64,000 bases of DNA from Streptomyces mayonensis (GCF_018982965.1 NZ_JACBYP010000026.1:1-64000); one strand, 5' to 3'. Positions 1-9,838 are shown, counted from the stretch's first letter. Made by a program: numbers and translations. The notes: generated by a model from the letters alone, not told the origin.

Positions 1-501
1 GGTGTGAGCGGTTCTGGACGGGGGGTGTCGCTGTGAGGGGGCCGGGCGGTGGCGGGGCGGCACGGTTGCGCGCAGCTGTGCGGAACGGCCAAGTCGGAGG
101 GCGGGTTTTGTACAGATGCGGCCCGTGACGGGGGGACCGGGAAGGGGGATAGCCTTGGCGCGTGATCAGCGCGATAGCTCGCGGGGGCACTGGTGCCCCC
201 GCCCTGCGCCCGGTGTGCACGGACGACATCCGTGCCCGGGTGGCGGTCGCTGGTCTTCGCGGGCGGGACGGGGCGAAAGAGTCCCCCGGTACGGCGCCTC
301 GCACCCTGCGGACGGTGACGGCGAGAGCGAAGTCACACCCGGTCGGTGCGGCGACATTGGCTGATATGCCCCCGCTCCTCTCGTCTTGCGGCATAGCGTC
401 GGAGGAGACCGGACACCCCGTGTCCCGACGTCATGCCGGAAGGCAGGAGACCGTACTTCCTTCTACGTCACGCAACGGCGCGCGACAGGAGTCAGAGGAC
501 A
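1..501. other. Intergenic region upstream of the glutamate dehydrogenase gene
   Basis: No convincing gene is seen here. Open frames exist on both strands but have Arg/Gly/Pro-rich shadow composition and no good ribosome binding site. The most distinct element is a perfect inverted repeat at 181-202, listed separately. The last bases before the dehydrogenase start carry a usable AGGAG-type Shine-Dalgarno sequence. The long untranslated stretch probably holds the dehydrogenase promoter, but no clear -35/-10 pair can be picked by eye. Confidence 0.5.
181..202. promoter_or_regulatory. Perfect 10-bp inverted repeat, operator or hairpin candidate
   Basis: GCGGGGGCAC and GTGCCCCCGC face each other across a 2-base TG spacer, about 300 bp upstream of the glutamate dehydrogenase start. 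No T-run follows, so a regulator-binding dyad is as likely as a terminator of an upstream gene outside the window. The structure is seen directly; the role is inference. Confidence 0.45.
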
Positions 502-3500
502 ATGCAGACCAAGCTGGACGAAGGCAAGGCCGAGCTGCTCGAAAGGGCCGCCCGGGTAGCTGAGAACAGCCCGGTCGGGGGGCGCCTACCGACCGGGACG
601 ACGGGCGAGGGCTCTCCGGGCACCCCGGACGGCCCGGACGGCGCCCCGGACTACGCATCCGTGTTCGCGTTCCTCCAGCGCTACTACCGGCACACCGCAC
701 CGGAGGACCTGGCCGACCGCGACCCGGTCGACGTCTTCGGCGCCGCCGTCTCGCACTACCGGCTGGCCGAGAACCGCCCGCAGGGCACGGCCAACGTCCG
801 TGTGCACACCCCGACGGTCGAGGAGAACGGCTGGACCTGCAGCCACTCCGTCGTCGAGGTGGTCACCGACGACATGCCCTTCCTCGTCGACTCCGTGACC
901 AACGAGCTGACCCGCCAGGGCCGCGGCATCCACGTCGTCGTCCACCCGCAGATCGTGGTGCGGCGCGACGTCACCGGCCGGCTGGCCGAGGTGCTCGCCG
1001 GCCGGCCCACCGCCGACCTGCCGCACGACGCGCACGTCGAGTCGTGGATCCACGTCGAGATCGACCGCGAGACCGACCGCGGCGACCTGAAGCAGATCAC
1101 CGCCGACCTGCTCCGCGTCCTGAACGACGTCCGCGAGGCCGTCGAGGACTGGGGCAAGATGCGGGACGCGGCCGTCCGCATCGCCGAGCAGCTGGGGTCC
1201 GAGGCCACCCCGGACGACCTCCCCGCACGTGAGCTGGAGGAGGCCCGCGAGCTGCTGCGCTGGCTGGCCGACGACCACTTCACCTTCCTCGGTTACCGCG
1301 AGTACCAACTGCGCGAGGACGACTCCCTCGCCGCCGTCGCGGGCACCGGTCTCGGCATCCTGCGCTCCGACCCGCACCACGCGGCCGACGAGAGCCACCC
1401 CGTCAGCCCGTCCTTCGAGCGGCTGCCGGCCGACGCCCGGGCCAAGGCCCGCGAGCACCGGCTCCTCGTGCTGACCAAGGCGAACAGCCGGGCCACCGTG
1501 CACCGGCCGTCGTACCTGGACTACGTCGGCGTCAAGAAGTTCGACGAGAACGGCAGCGTCGTCGGCGAGCGGCGCTTCCTCGGCCTGTTCTCGTCCGCCG
1601 CCTACACCGAGTCCGTCCGCCGGGTGCCGGTGATCCGGCGCAAGGTGGAGGAGGTCCTGGAACGGGCGGGGTTCTCGCCCAACAGCCACGACGGCCGCGA
1701 CCTGCTCCAGATCCTGGAGACGTACCCGCGCGACGACATGTTCCAGACCTCGGTCGGGGAACTCGAACCGATCGTGACCTCCGTCCTCTACCTCCAGGAG
1801 CGCCGCCGCCTGCGGCTCTACCTGCGTCAGGACGAGTACGGGCGCTACTACTCGGCCCTCGTCTACCTCCCCCGCGACCGCTACACCACCGGTGTCCGGC
1901 TGCGGATCGTGGACATCCTCAAGGAGGAACTCGGCGGCACCAACGTCGACTTCACCGCCTGGAACACCGAGTCGATCCTGTCCCGGCTGCACTTCGTCGT
2001 CCGCGTCCCGCAGGGCACCGAGCTGCCGGAGCTGTCCGACGCCGACAAGGACCGCATCGAGGCCCGCCTCGTCGAGGCCGCCCGTTCCTGGGCCGACGGT
2101 TTCGCCGAGGCGCTGACCGCCGAGGTGGGCGAGGAGCGCGCCGCGGAACTGCTGCGCCACTACAGCGGCGCCTTCCCCGAGGGCTACAAGGCCGACCACG
2201 GCCCGCGCTCCGCGGTCGCCGACCTCGGCCACCTGGAGCGGCTCGACGAGAAGCAGACCTTCGCGCTCAGCCTGTACGAACCGGTCGGCGCCGCACCCGA
2301 GGAACGGCGTTTCAAGATCTACCAGAAGGGCGGCCAGGTCTCCCTGTCGGCCGTGCTGCCGGTGCTCAGCCGGCTCGGCGTCGAGGTCACCGACGAGCGG
2401 CCCTACGAGCTGCGCTGCGCGGACCGCACCACGGCCTGGATCTACGACTTCGGCCTGCGCATGCCCAAGGCACCGGCCGGCGGCGCCGACTACCTCGGCG
2501 ACGACGCCCGCGAGCGCGTCCAGGAGGCCTTCGCCGCGACCTGGACCGGCAAGGCGGAGAACGACGGCTTCAACGCCCTCGTGCTCAGCGCCGGGCTGAC
2601 CTGGCGCGAGGCCATGGTGCTGCGCGCCTACGCCAAGTACCTGCGGCAGGCGGGCTCCACGTTCAGCCAGGACTACATGGAGGACACCCTCCGCAACAAC
2701 GTCCACACCACGCGCCTGCTCATCAACCTGTTCGAGGCCCGGATGGCGCCCGAGCGCCAGCGGGCCGGGCACGAGCTCGTCGACGCGCTGCTCGAAGAGG
2801 TCGACGCCGCCCTCGACCAGGTCGCGAGCCTCGACGAGGACCGGATCCTGCGGTCCTTCCTCACCGTCATCAAGGCGACGCTGCGGACCAACTTCTTCCA
2901 GGAGGCGAGCGGCGGCGAGCCGCACGACTACGTCTCCATGAAGTTCGACCCGCAGGCCATCCCCGACCTGCCCGCGCCGCGTCCCGCGTTCGAGATCTGG
3001 GTGTACTCGCCGCGCGTCGAGGGCGTGCACCTGCGCTTCGGCAAGGTCGCGCGCGGTGGTCTGCGCTGGTCGGACCGCCGGGAGGACTTCCGCACCGAGA
3101 TCCTCGGCCTGGTCAAGGCGCAGATGGTGAAGAACACCGTCATCGTGCCGGTCGGCGCCAAGGGCGGCTTCGTCGCCAAGCAGCTTCCCGACCCGGGCGT
3201 CGACCGCGACGCCTGGATGGCCGAGGGCGTCGCCAGCTACCGGACGTTCATCTCGGCGCTGCTCGACATCACCGACAACATGGTGGCCGGCGAGGTCGTG
3301 CACCCCGCGGACGTCGTCCGGCACGACGAGGACGACACCTACCTCGTCGTAGCAGCCGACAAGGGCACCGCGAAGTTCTCCGACATCGCCAACGAGGTCG
3401 CCGAGTCCTACAACTTCTGGCTCGGCGACGCCTTCGCCTCCGGCGGCAGCGCGGGCTACGACCACAAGGGCATGGGCATCACCGCCCGCGGCGCCTGGGA

Positions 3501-5463
3501 GTCCGTCAAGCGGCACTTCCGGGAGCTGGGCGTGGACACCCAGAGCCAGGACTTCACCGTCGTCGGCGTCGGTGACATGTCCGGCGACGTCTTCGGCAAC
3601 GGCATGCTGCTGAGTGAGCACATCCGCCTCGTCGCCGCCTTCGACCACCGGCACATCTTCATCGACCCGGTGCCGGACGCGGCCAGCTCGTACGCCGAAC
3701 GGCGCCGGCTGTTCGAGCTGCCGCGCTCGTCGTGGGCGGACTACAACACCGAACTGCTCTCGGCCGGCGGCGGCGTCTTCCCGCGCACGGCCAAGTCCGT
3801 CCCGGTCAACGCGCACATCCGCGAGGCCCTCGGCATCGAGTCCGGCGTCACCAAGATGACCCCGGCCGAGCTGATGAAGGCGGTCCTCAGCTCGCCGGTG
3901 GACCTGCTGTGGAACGGCGGCATCGGCACGTACGTCAAGGCCTCCACCGAGTCCAGCGCCGACGTCGGCGACAAGGGCAACGACGCCATCCGGGTGGACG
4001 GCAAGGACCTGCGTGTCCAGGTCGTCGGCGAGGGCGGCAACCTGGGCCTGACCCAGCTCGGCCGGATCGAGTTCGCGCTGCGGGGCGGCCGGATCAACAC
4101 CGACGCCATCGACAACAGCGCGGGCGTGGACACCTCCGACCACGAGGTGAACATCAAGATCCTGCTCAACGGTCTCGTCAAGGACGGCGACATGACCGTC
4201 AAGCAGCGCAACAAGCTGCTCGCCGGGATGACCGACGAGGTGGGCGCGCTCGTCCTGCGCAACAACTACGCGCAGAACACCGCGATCGCCAACGCGCTCG
4301 CCCAGTCCAAGGACATGCTCCACGCCCAGCAGCGGTTCATGCGCCATCTGGTCAGGGAGGGCCACCTCAACCGGGCCCTGGAGTTCCTGCCCACGGACCG
4401 CCAGATCCGCGAGCGGCTCAGCACCGGGCACGGCCTGACCGGCCCGGAGACGGCCGTGCTGCTGGCGTACACGAAGATCACGGTTGCCGAGGAGCTGCTG
4501 CACACCTCGCTGCCGGACGACCCGTACCTCAAGGGCCTGCTGCACGCCTACTTCCCGAAGGCGCTGCGCGAGCAGTACCTGGAGCAGGTCGACAGCCACC
4601 CGCTGCGCCGCGAGATCACGACGACGGTCCTGGTCAACGACACGGTCAACACGGGCGGTACGACGTATCTGCACCGGATGCGCGAGGAGACCGGCGCGTC
4701 GCTCGAGGAGATCGTGCGGGCGCAGACCGTGGCCCGGGCGATCTTCCGCTCCTCCCCGGTGTGGGACGCGGTGGAGTCCCTCGACACCAGGGTCGACGCG
4801 GCCGTCCAGACCCGGATCCGGCTGCACTCGCGCCGCCTCGTCGAGCGTGGCACGCGCTGGCTGCTCAACAACCGGCCGCAGCCGCTGGAGCTGGCCGAGA
4901 CGGTCGGTTTCTTCGCCGAGCGGGTCGAGCAGGTCTGGTCGCAGCTGCCGAAGCTGCTGCGCGGCGCGGACGCGGAGTGGTACCAGCACATCTACGACGA
5001 GCTGACCGGCGCCGGTGTCCCGGACGAGCCGGCCACCCGGGTGGCCGGGTTCTCCTCCGCCTTCGCGACGCTGGACATCGTGTCGGTGGCCGACCGCATG
5101 GGAAAGGAACCGCTGGACGTCGCCGAGGTGTACTACGACCTCGCCGACCGGCTCGGCGTCACCCAGCTCATGGACCGGATCAGCGACCTGCCGCGCGCCG
5201 ACCGCTGGCAGTCCATGGCGCGGGCGGCCATCCGCGAGGACCTGTACGCGGCGCACGCGTCGCTGACCGCCGACGTGCTGGCGGTGGGCAACGGCACGGC
5301 GACGCCGGAGCAGCGGTTCAAGGCGTGGGAGGAGCGGAACGCGGCGATTCTCGGGCGGGCGCGGACGACGCTGGAGGAGATCCGGGGGTCGGAGGCGTTC
5401 GATCTGTCCAACCTGTCTGTGGCGATGCGGACGATGCGGACGTTGTTGCGGACGCATGGGTGA
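502..5463 (+). CDS. gdh: NAD-dependent glutamate dehydrogenase, large (about 180 kDa) class
   Basis: Interconverts glutamate and 2-oxoglutarate plus ammonia with NAD, mainly catabolic, in the cytosol. The product is 1653 aa, the length expected of the GDH-180 family described in Streptomyces clavuligerus, not the 450-aa class. The long N-terminal region is the regulatory part typical of the family. The catalytic part begins near residue 850, with a WSDRREDFR block, then AKGGF with the substrate-binding Lys and GDMSGDVFGNGM in the nucleotide-binding region. The chosen ATG has AGGAG about 11 bases upstream; the frame is open 23 codons further but lacks another good start. It stands alone and ends in a strong hairpin shared with the convergent gene. 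Family assignment is secure. Confidence 0.96.
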   Translation: MQTKLDEGKAELLERAARVAENSPVGGRLPTGTTGEGSPGTPDGPDGAPDYASVFAFLQRYYRHTAPEDLADRDPVDVFGAAVSHYRLAENRPQGTANVRVHTPTVEENGWTCSHSVVEVVTDDMPFLVDSVTNELTRQGRGIHVVVHPQIVVRRDVTGRLAEVLAGRPTADLPHDAHVESWIHVEIDRETDRGDLKQITADLLRVLNDVREAVEDWGKMRDAAVRIAEQLGSEATPDDLPARELEEARELLRWLADDHFTFLGYREYQLREDDSLAAVAGTGLGILRSDPHHAADESHPVSPSFERLPADARAKAREHRLLVLTKANSRATVHRPSYLDYVGVKKFDENGSVVGERRFLGLFSSAAYTESVRRVPVIRRKVEEVLERAGFSPNSHDGRDLLQILETYPRDDMFQTSVGELEPIVTSVLYLQERRRLRLYLRQDEYGRYYSALVYLPRDRYTTGVRLRIVDILKEELGGTNVDFTAWNTESILSRLHFVVRVPQGTELPELSDADKDRIEARLVEAARSWADGFAEALTAEVGEERAAELLRHYSGAFPEGYKADHGPRSAVADLGHLERLDEKQTFALSLYEPVGAAPEERRFKIYQKGGQVSLSAVLPVLSRLGVEVTDERPYELRCADRTTAWIYDFGLRMPKAPAGGADYLGDDARERVQEAFAATWTGKAENDGFNALVLSAGLTWREAMVLRAYAKYLRQAGSTFSQDYMEDTLRNNVHTTRLLINLFEARMAPERQRAGHELVDALLEEVDAALDQVASLDEDRILRSFLTVIKATLRTNFFQEASGGEPHDYVSMKFDPQAIPDLPAPRPAFEIWVYSPRVEGVHLRFGKVARGGLRWSDRREDFRTEILGLVKAQMVKNTVIVPVGAKGGFVAKQLPDPGVDRDAWMAEGVASYRTFISALLDITDNMVAGEVVHPADVVRHDEDDTYLVVAADKGTAKFSDIANEVAESYNFWLGDAFASGGSAGYDHKGMGITARGAWESVKRHFRELGVDTQSQDFTVVGVGDMSGDVFGNGMLLSEHIRLVAAFDHRHIFIDPVPDAASSYAERRRLFELPRSSWADYNTELLSAGGGVFPRTAKSVPVNAHIREALGIESGVTKMTPAELMKAVLSSPVDLLWNGGIGTYVKASTESSADVGDKGNDAIRVDGKDLRVQVVGEGGNLGLTQLGRIEFALRGGRINTDAIDNSAGVDTSDHEVNIKILLNGLVKDGDMTVKQRNKLLAGMTDEVGALVLRNNYAQNTAIANALAQSKDMLHAQQRFMRHLVREGHLNRALEFLPTDRQIRERLSTGHGLTGPETAVLLAYTKITVAEELLHTSLPDDPYLKGLLHAYFPKALREQYLEQVDSHPLRREITTTVLVNDTVNTGGTTYLHRMREETGASLEEIVRAQTVARAIFRSSPVWDAVESLDTRVDAAVQTRIRLHSRRLVERGTRWLLNNRPQPLELAETVGFFAERVEQVWSQLPKLLRGADAEWYQHIYDELTGAGVPDEPATRVAGFSSAFATLDIVSVADRMGKEPLDVAEVYYDLADRLGVTQLMDRISDLPRADRWQSMARAAIREDLYAAHASLTADVLAVGNGTATPEQRFKAWEERNAAILGRARTTLEEIRGSEAFDLSNLSVAMRTMRTLLRTHG

Positions 5464-5497
5464 CGGCTTCGCCGGGTGAGGTCGTGTGAGGTTGCGT

Positions 5498-5531
5498 GAG
5501 GTGCCCCGGGCCGGGTGGTCCGGGGCACCTC
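5498..5531. terminator. Terminator after the glutamate dehydrogenase gene
   Basis: A perfect 12-bp inverted repeat, GAGGTGCCCCGG (5498-5509) and CCGGGGCACCTC (5520-5531), has a 10-base loop and lies 35 bp past the stop codon, between two convergent genes. There is no long T-run, as is usual in high-GC actinobacteria. A second weaker hairpin, GTGCCGC/GCGGCAC at 5630-5647, is nearer the opposing gene. Confidence 0.85.
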
Positions 5532-5674
5532 TGCCCGGCGCCCGGCGTGTGGGTGGGCGTCGGGGTGGGTGACACTCGCCCGCGTTGGCGGGGTGCCTCC
5601 CCCAGAGGGGGTACCCCCAGCGCCCACCCGTGCCGCCCCAGCGGCACGACTGCCCGCAGTTGGGGGGCCGGGGG

Positions 5675-7402
5675 TCAGTGGAGGATGTTTGCTGCCAGGT
5701 GGGCTGCTCTGCGGGTGCGGGGGGTCGACAGGCGGTGCAGGGCCGGGCGGATCAGGGTGGCCGTCGGGCCCGTGGGGTGCCAGGTGAGGTGGAGGCGGCC
5801 CGGGTTGTGGCCCTCCGGAGCCACCGTGACCCGGTGGGGCGTCGTACCGGCGCGGTAGGGGATGCGGGCCGTGAGGGGTGGGAAGGCCAGGGGCGCCAGG
5901 AGGATGCCGGTGTGGGTGTGGCCCTCGTGGCGCAGCCGGAGGACGGGATGGCGTACGCCCTCGAAGCCCTGGAGGGGGAGGCGGGCCGCCCCCAGGTCGA
6001 GGCGGACGCGGCCCTCGAAGAGGCCGGGGCCGAGGGGCGAGAGGCGGAAGGGCACCGCGAGGCGACGGCGGCCGGGGGAGACGTGGAGCACGGCTCGCTG
6101 CGGGCCGACCGGGAGGCGCAGGGCCGGGTCGTAGGTGCGCACGGTGAGGTCGATCGAGGCGCCGGGGCCGCGCGCGACGTCGGTGATCTCGTGCCGGAGC
6201 AGGGCGGTGAAGAACGGGCGGGTGTCCAGCTCCAGTTCCGAGAGGTCCAGTTCGCGGCGGGCCTCGGCGGTCGCCGGGATCTCCCCGCCCCAGTAGAGGC
6301 GCCCGTTCTCCTCGTCCGGCGTCACCCGGCGCGGGGCCACCGCGTGGCCGAGGCCGCGGGCAGCGGTGCGCACGTCGGACAGCCGCCCCTCGCGCAGCAG
6401 CTGGAGTACGACCCGCTCGGCGCGGGGCAGCCGGGCGTACGCGCCCTCGGCGAGGGTGTCGAGGTACGGCACGACGATGTCCGCGAAGGAGGCGAGCCAG
6501 GCGTCGTCGCGGTAGGGCAGGTCACCGGCGTACATCCGGAAGTCGTGCTTGAGGAACTTGAAGTCCTTGTCCTCGCGCAGCGCTTCGTGCCCGCTCTCGG
6601 ACAGGAAGGCGTCGATGAGGCGCTGGACGCGGACGCGGTCGCGGACGTTGGTCAGCTTGTGCCGCTGGTTGGAGATGGAGGCGGCGCCGGAGGCGGCGTA
6701 CGGGGCGATGTACCAGCGGTAGACCGGCTCGGGGACGACGGTGAACGTCTGGGCGAGGCAGTACGCCCGGGCCGAGAAGAGCTGGTCCTCGTAGTGGATG
6801 CCCTCGGGGAAGCGCAGGCCGTGCCGGTCCAGGAAGCGGCGGGCGTACATCTTGCTGGTCGACAGGTGCTCGAAGAGGAGCCGCGGGTCGGCCTCGATGC
6901 CGTCGAGAGTGCGGCGTTCGGCCACCAGGTGCGGCATCCAGGTGGTGCGCCGTCCGCCGTCGACGCGGATGCGGTGCACGGCGCCCATCGCGAAGTCCAG
7001 GTCGCGTTCGCGGTGGGCGGCGAGCAGGATCTCGACGGCGCGCTCGGGGAGTTCGTCGTCGCTGTCGAGGAACATCAGGTATGGCGCCCGCGCGATCTCC
7101 AGGGCGCGGTTGCGCGGGGCGCTGCACCCGCCGCTGTTCTCGGGCAGCCGCAGGTACACCACGCGGGGGTCGTGGGCGGCCAGTTCGCGGGCCACGTCCT
7201 CGGTCGCGTCCGTGGAGTGGTCGTCGCTGATGACGACCTCGATGTTGGCGTGGGTCTGGCGCAGCACGGAGGCGACCGCGCGGGGGAGGCGTCCGGCGTC
7301 GTTGTAGACGATGACCGTGACCGTGACGTCCGGGGCGTCGGGCCTGTCCGGGGGCGGTGTGCTCGTCGGGGTGCGGGCGGCCGGGCCGGTGACGGTGTTC
7401 AT
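5675..7402 (-). CDS. Family 2 glycosyltransferase
   Basis: A 575-aa cytosolic glycosyltransferase, probably adding a sugar to a cell-wall glycopolymer. The GT-A domain is at the N-terminus: VTVIVYNDAGRLPRAVASVL start motif, SDDHSTDAT nucleotide-binding motif and FLDSDDE carrying the metal-binding DxD. The C-terminal half has no recognised motif and looks beta-rich. The ATG overlaps the stop of the upstream TagF-like gene by 4 bases (ATGA), so translation is coupled. Context with that gene and the TagGH exporter points to teichoic-acid-like polymer assembly. The sugar donor cannot be read from the sequence. The frame stays open far upstream, but that extension is Arg/Pro-rich shadow of the neighbouring gene. 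Confidence 0.88.
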   Translation of the reverse strand: MNTVTGPAARTPTSTPPPDRPDAPDVTVTVIVYNDAGRLPRAVASVLRQTHANIEVVISDDHSTDATEDVARELAAHDPRVVYLRLPENSGGCSAPRNRALEIARAPYLMFLDSDDELPERAVEILLAAHRERDLDFAMGAVHRIRVDGGRRTTWMPHLVAERRTLDGIEADPRLLFEHLSTSKMYARRFLDRHGLRFPEGIHYEDQLFSARAYCLAQTFTVVPEPVYRWYIAPYAASGAASISNQRHKLTNVRDRVRVQRLIDAFLSESGHEALREDKDFKFLKHDFRMYAGDLPYRDDAWLASFADIVVPYLDTLAEGAYARLPRAERVVLQLLREGRLSDVRTAARGLGHAVAPRRVTPDEENGRLYWGGEIPATAEARRELDLSELELDTRPFFTALLRHEITDVARGPGASIDLTVRTYDPALRLPVGPQRAVLHVSPGRRRLAVPFRLSPLGPGLFEGRVRLDLGAARLPLQGFEGVRHPVLRLRHEGHTHTGILLAPLAFPPLTARIPYRAGTTPHRVTVAPEGHNPGRLHLTWHPTGPTATLIRPALHRLSTPRTRRAAHLAANILH

Positions 7403-9609
7403 GACGCGGTGGCCTCCTCGGGCGTCGGGGCCGGGGTGCGTTCCTCGAGCGGCAGGATGCGGGGGAGCAGCCGTTCGTCCTCGCCGAGGAAGACGCGCCG
7501 GACGACGCGTTCGGCGGCGCGGCCGTCGTCGTACTCGCAGAAACGGCGCCGGAAGGCGGCTCGTGCCTTGGTCGCGCGTTCGTCGCGCCAGGCGTCCGTG
7601 GTGAGGATCTCGGTCAGTTCCGCCTGGGTGCGGGCGACCGGTCCCGGTGCCTCGGCCATCAGGTCGAAGTAGACGCCGCGGGTGGTGCGGTACGTCTCCC
7701 AGTCGTCGGCGTGGATGACGATCGGGCGGTCGAGGTTGGCGTAGTCGAACATGATCGACGAGTAGTCGGTGACCAGCGCGTCGGCGGCCAGGCACAGGTC
7801 CTCGACGGGTTCGTAGGAGGAGACGTCGACGAGGCGGCCGGTGCGGCGCAGCGCCGCGGGCCGGGCGGAGGCGCTGCCGTAGAAGTAGTGGGCGCGTATC
7901 AGCAGGACCGTGTCCTCGCCGAGTCGGCCGGCCAGGGCGGCGAGGTCCAGGCGCGGGGTCCAGCCGGCCTCGTAGTCGCGGTGGGTGGGCGCGTAGAGGA
8001 TCGCGCGGCGGCCCGGGGCGATGCCGAGGCGTTCGCGGACCGCGCGGACCGCGGCGGCGCCGGCGGTGTAGTAGACGTCGTTGCGCGGATAGCCGTGGTC
8101 CAGGGAGCGGTGCCGGGAGGGGTAGGCGCGCTGCCACATGCGGGTGGTGTGGCTGTTCGCGGACACGCTGAAGTCCCACTTGTCGACGCGTGCGAGCAGC
8201 GCCCGGAAGTCCAGGCCGTGGGCCGCGGCGGGGTACGGGAGCTGGTCCAGGCCCATGCGTTTGAGCGGGGTGCCGTGGTGGGTCTGGAGGTGGACCGTGC
8301 CCGGGCGTTTGACCACGGCGTCCGGGAAGTTGACGTTGTTGACGAGGTACTTGGCGCGGGCCAGTACCTCCCAGTAGCGCGTGGTGCCGGGGACGACGTG
8401 GTCGGTGCCGGGCGGCAGCAGGGCCGCGTTGCCCGCGGTGACCACCCACACCGGGTGGACGCTCGGGGCGAGTTCGGTGAGCTTGGCGGCGATCGCGGCC
8501 GGGTTGCAGGCCACACCGCGGGCCCAGTACGCCGAGAAGACGGCGAGGTGCGGGTCGACCGGCCGGGTCAGGGCGCGGCGGTAGCGCAGGGCGGCCAGCC
8601 GCGTCCCGGCCCGGCGCCGCCCGGTCCGGGCCGCCGACCGTACGCCGCGGCGGGCGTGGCTGGCGCCCTGGAGGGCCCGGTACTTCGAGTAGGCGCCCTC
8701 CTCCAGCAGGGAACGGCGTACGCCTTCCAGGCCGGACGGGCGCCGGTGGCCGTCGGGGCGGTGGCGCCGGGCGGCCGCCGACGCCCGGCGGAAGAACTCC
8801 CGCCCGACGGCGTCCGGCATCCGGTCGCGGGCGAAGGTGCGCAGGCAGTCGCGGACCATCAGGTCGTACAGGACGCCGTGCACGGCCGGCCGGTCGGCGG
8901 TGAGGGCGAGGAGGGTCTCGTAGCGGTCGACCAGGGCGTAGCGCTGCTCCGGCGTGACGGGCGGGAGGCTCTCGGGGCGCAGCCTGCGGTCGTCGTACCC
9001 CGGCTGGGGCAGGCAGGCGAGGCGGTCGGCGAGCAGCAGGGCGGCGTACGCGGCGAACGGCTCGTCCTCGGTGGTCAGGAGCCGTTCGTGCGCCTTCCAG
9101 AAGCCGGCGCGTACGACGCGGTTGCCGAGCAGCGGGGCCACGCGGAGCAGGGCCGCCCGGTCGTCCAGGGCCAGGCCGGCGCGGCCGGCCCGGGCGAGGC
9201 GGGGGCCGTCGGGGGAGGGCAGACCGAGGGTGCGCCAGGTGCTGCGGACGTGGTCGAGGAGCAGGACGTCCACCGCGTCGGGAAGGCCCTCGGTGTGCCG
9301 GGCGACGGCGGTCGGGGCACCGACGGGCACCCCGTCCTTGGCGTGGACGAACTGCAGCCACCGGCCCCGCGCCCGCGCCGCCCCCGCCGAGCGGGCCGCG
9401 GCGTCGCCCGCCCCGTCCGGGAGGGGCAGCACGGTGAAGGCCGGGGTGTGCCGCTCTGCCGCCTCCCGCGCCCAGTCCCCGACCGCGGCGACGACCACTT
9501 CGACGCCGGTGAGGGGGTGGTCGTCCAGGGAGTCGAGGAGGGCGGGCAGATGGTCCTGGACGTTGGGACCGTGCACGACGACGCTGAGGTCGGGGACCGT
9601 CTCGGACAT
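7399..9609 (-). CDS. tagF: TagF-like CDP-glycerol glycerophosphotransferase with degenerate GT2 N-terminus
   Basis: A 736-aa protein expected to polymerise glycerol phosphate (or a related unit) onto a lipid-linked teichoic acid at the inner membrane face. The C-terminal half has the Glyphos_transf pattern: HHGTPLK near residue 446, YAPTHRDYE, RAHYFY near residue 574 and TDYSSIMFDYANLDRP. Both family catalytic histidines are present. The N-terminal 200 residues resemble a GT2 domain but lack both the Asp-Asp-x-Ser motif (VVAAVGDW instead) and the DxD (FVHAKDG), so this part is probably not catalytic. The ATG has GGAGT about 7 bases upstream. A separate intact GT2 gene follows with a 4-base overlap. 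The S. coelicolor counterpart is, from memory, SCO2997. Confidence 0.85.
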   Translation of the reverse strand: MSETVPDLSVVVHGPNVQDHLPALLDSLDDHPLTGVEVVVAAVGDWAREAAERHTPAFTVLPLPDGAGDAAARSAGAARARGRWLQFVHAKDGVPVGAPTAVARHTEGLPDAVDVLLLDHVRSTWRTLGLPSPDGPRLARAGRAGLALDDRAALLRVAPLLGNRVVRAGFWKAHERLLTTEDEPFAAYAALLLADRLACLPQPGYDDRRLRPESLPPVTPEQRYALVDRYETLLALTADRPAVHGVLYDLMVRDCLRTFARDRMPDAVGREFFRRASAAARRHRPDGHRRPSGLEGVRRSLLEEGAYSKYRALQGASHARRGVRSAARTGRRRAGTRLAALRYRRALTRPVDPHLAVFSAYWARGVACNPAAIAAKLTELAPSVHPVWVVTAGNAALLPPGTDHVVPGTTRYWEVLARAKYLVNNVNFPDAVVKRPGTVHLQTHHGTPLKRMGLDQLPYPAAAHGLDFRALLARVDKWDFSVSANSHTTRMWQRAYPSRHRSLDHGYPRNDVYYTAGAAAVRAVRERLGIAPGRRAILYAPTHRDYEAGWTPRLDLAALAGRLGEDTVLLIRAHYFYGSASARPAALRRTGRLVDVSSYEPVEDLCLAADALVTDYSSIMFDYANLDRPIVIHADDWETYRTTRGVYFDLMAEAPGPVARTQAELTEILTTDAWRDERATKARAAFRRRFCEYDDGRAAERVVRRVFLGEDERLLPRILPLEERTPAPTPEEATAS

Positions 9610-9838
9610 CGGGGGGACTCCTTTGCCTCGGCGCCTGCCTCGGCCTCTGACTCGGCCTTCGCCTTCGTCTCGGCCCTCGTCTTGGCCCTCGTCTTGGCCT
9701 CGGCCGTCGCCTTCGTCGCTCCCGGAGCACTCCTAGGGGCCGGTTTCTATTCGGTCATCGTGTCATCAATCGGGCAAAAGGGTGAATCGAGAATGCGCCT
9801 TCCGAGGGATGGATCCGAGGGCCGAGGGACAGGGGGCC
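9610..9838. other. Gap with degenerate short repeats before the tagF-like gene
   Basis: Between about 9624 and 9714 the sequence is a run of degenerate 6- and 12-bp units of the type CCTCGG/CTTCG, with one exact 12-bp tandem pair, CCCTCGTCTTGG (9674-9697). In the minus frame of the tagF-like gene the run would be translated as a charged Gly/Asp/Glu/Arg tract, but that frame has no start codon after its in-frame stop. On the minus strand TTGATG is followed 14 bases later by TAGAAA near 9745-9775, a possible but short-spaced promoter. No independent gene is supported. Confidence 0.5.

Noticed and set aside
162..563. Possible small gene upstream of and overlapping the glutamate dehydrogenase start
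   Set aside because: It has poor composition, no Shine-Dalgarno sequence and overlaps the well-supported start by 62 bases.
586..5457. Very long open frame antisense to the glutamate dehydrogenase gene
   Set aside because: Its product is Arg/Val/Gly/Leu-rich with no domain, exactly the shadow expected opposite a high-GC gene; the plus-strand product has clear GDH motifs.
7403..9730. Upstream extension of the GT2 frame across the tagF-like gene
   Set aside because: The extension is Arg/Pro-rich and the frame of the tagF-like gene carries the recognisable motifs; the GT2 start at 7402 overlaps the tagF stop in the usual ATGA manner.
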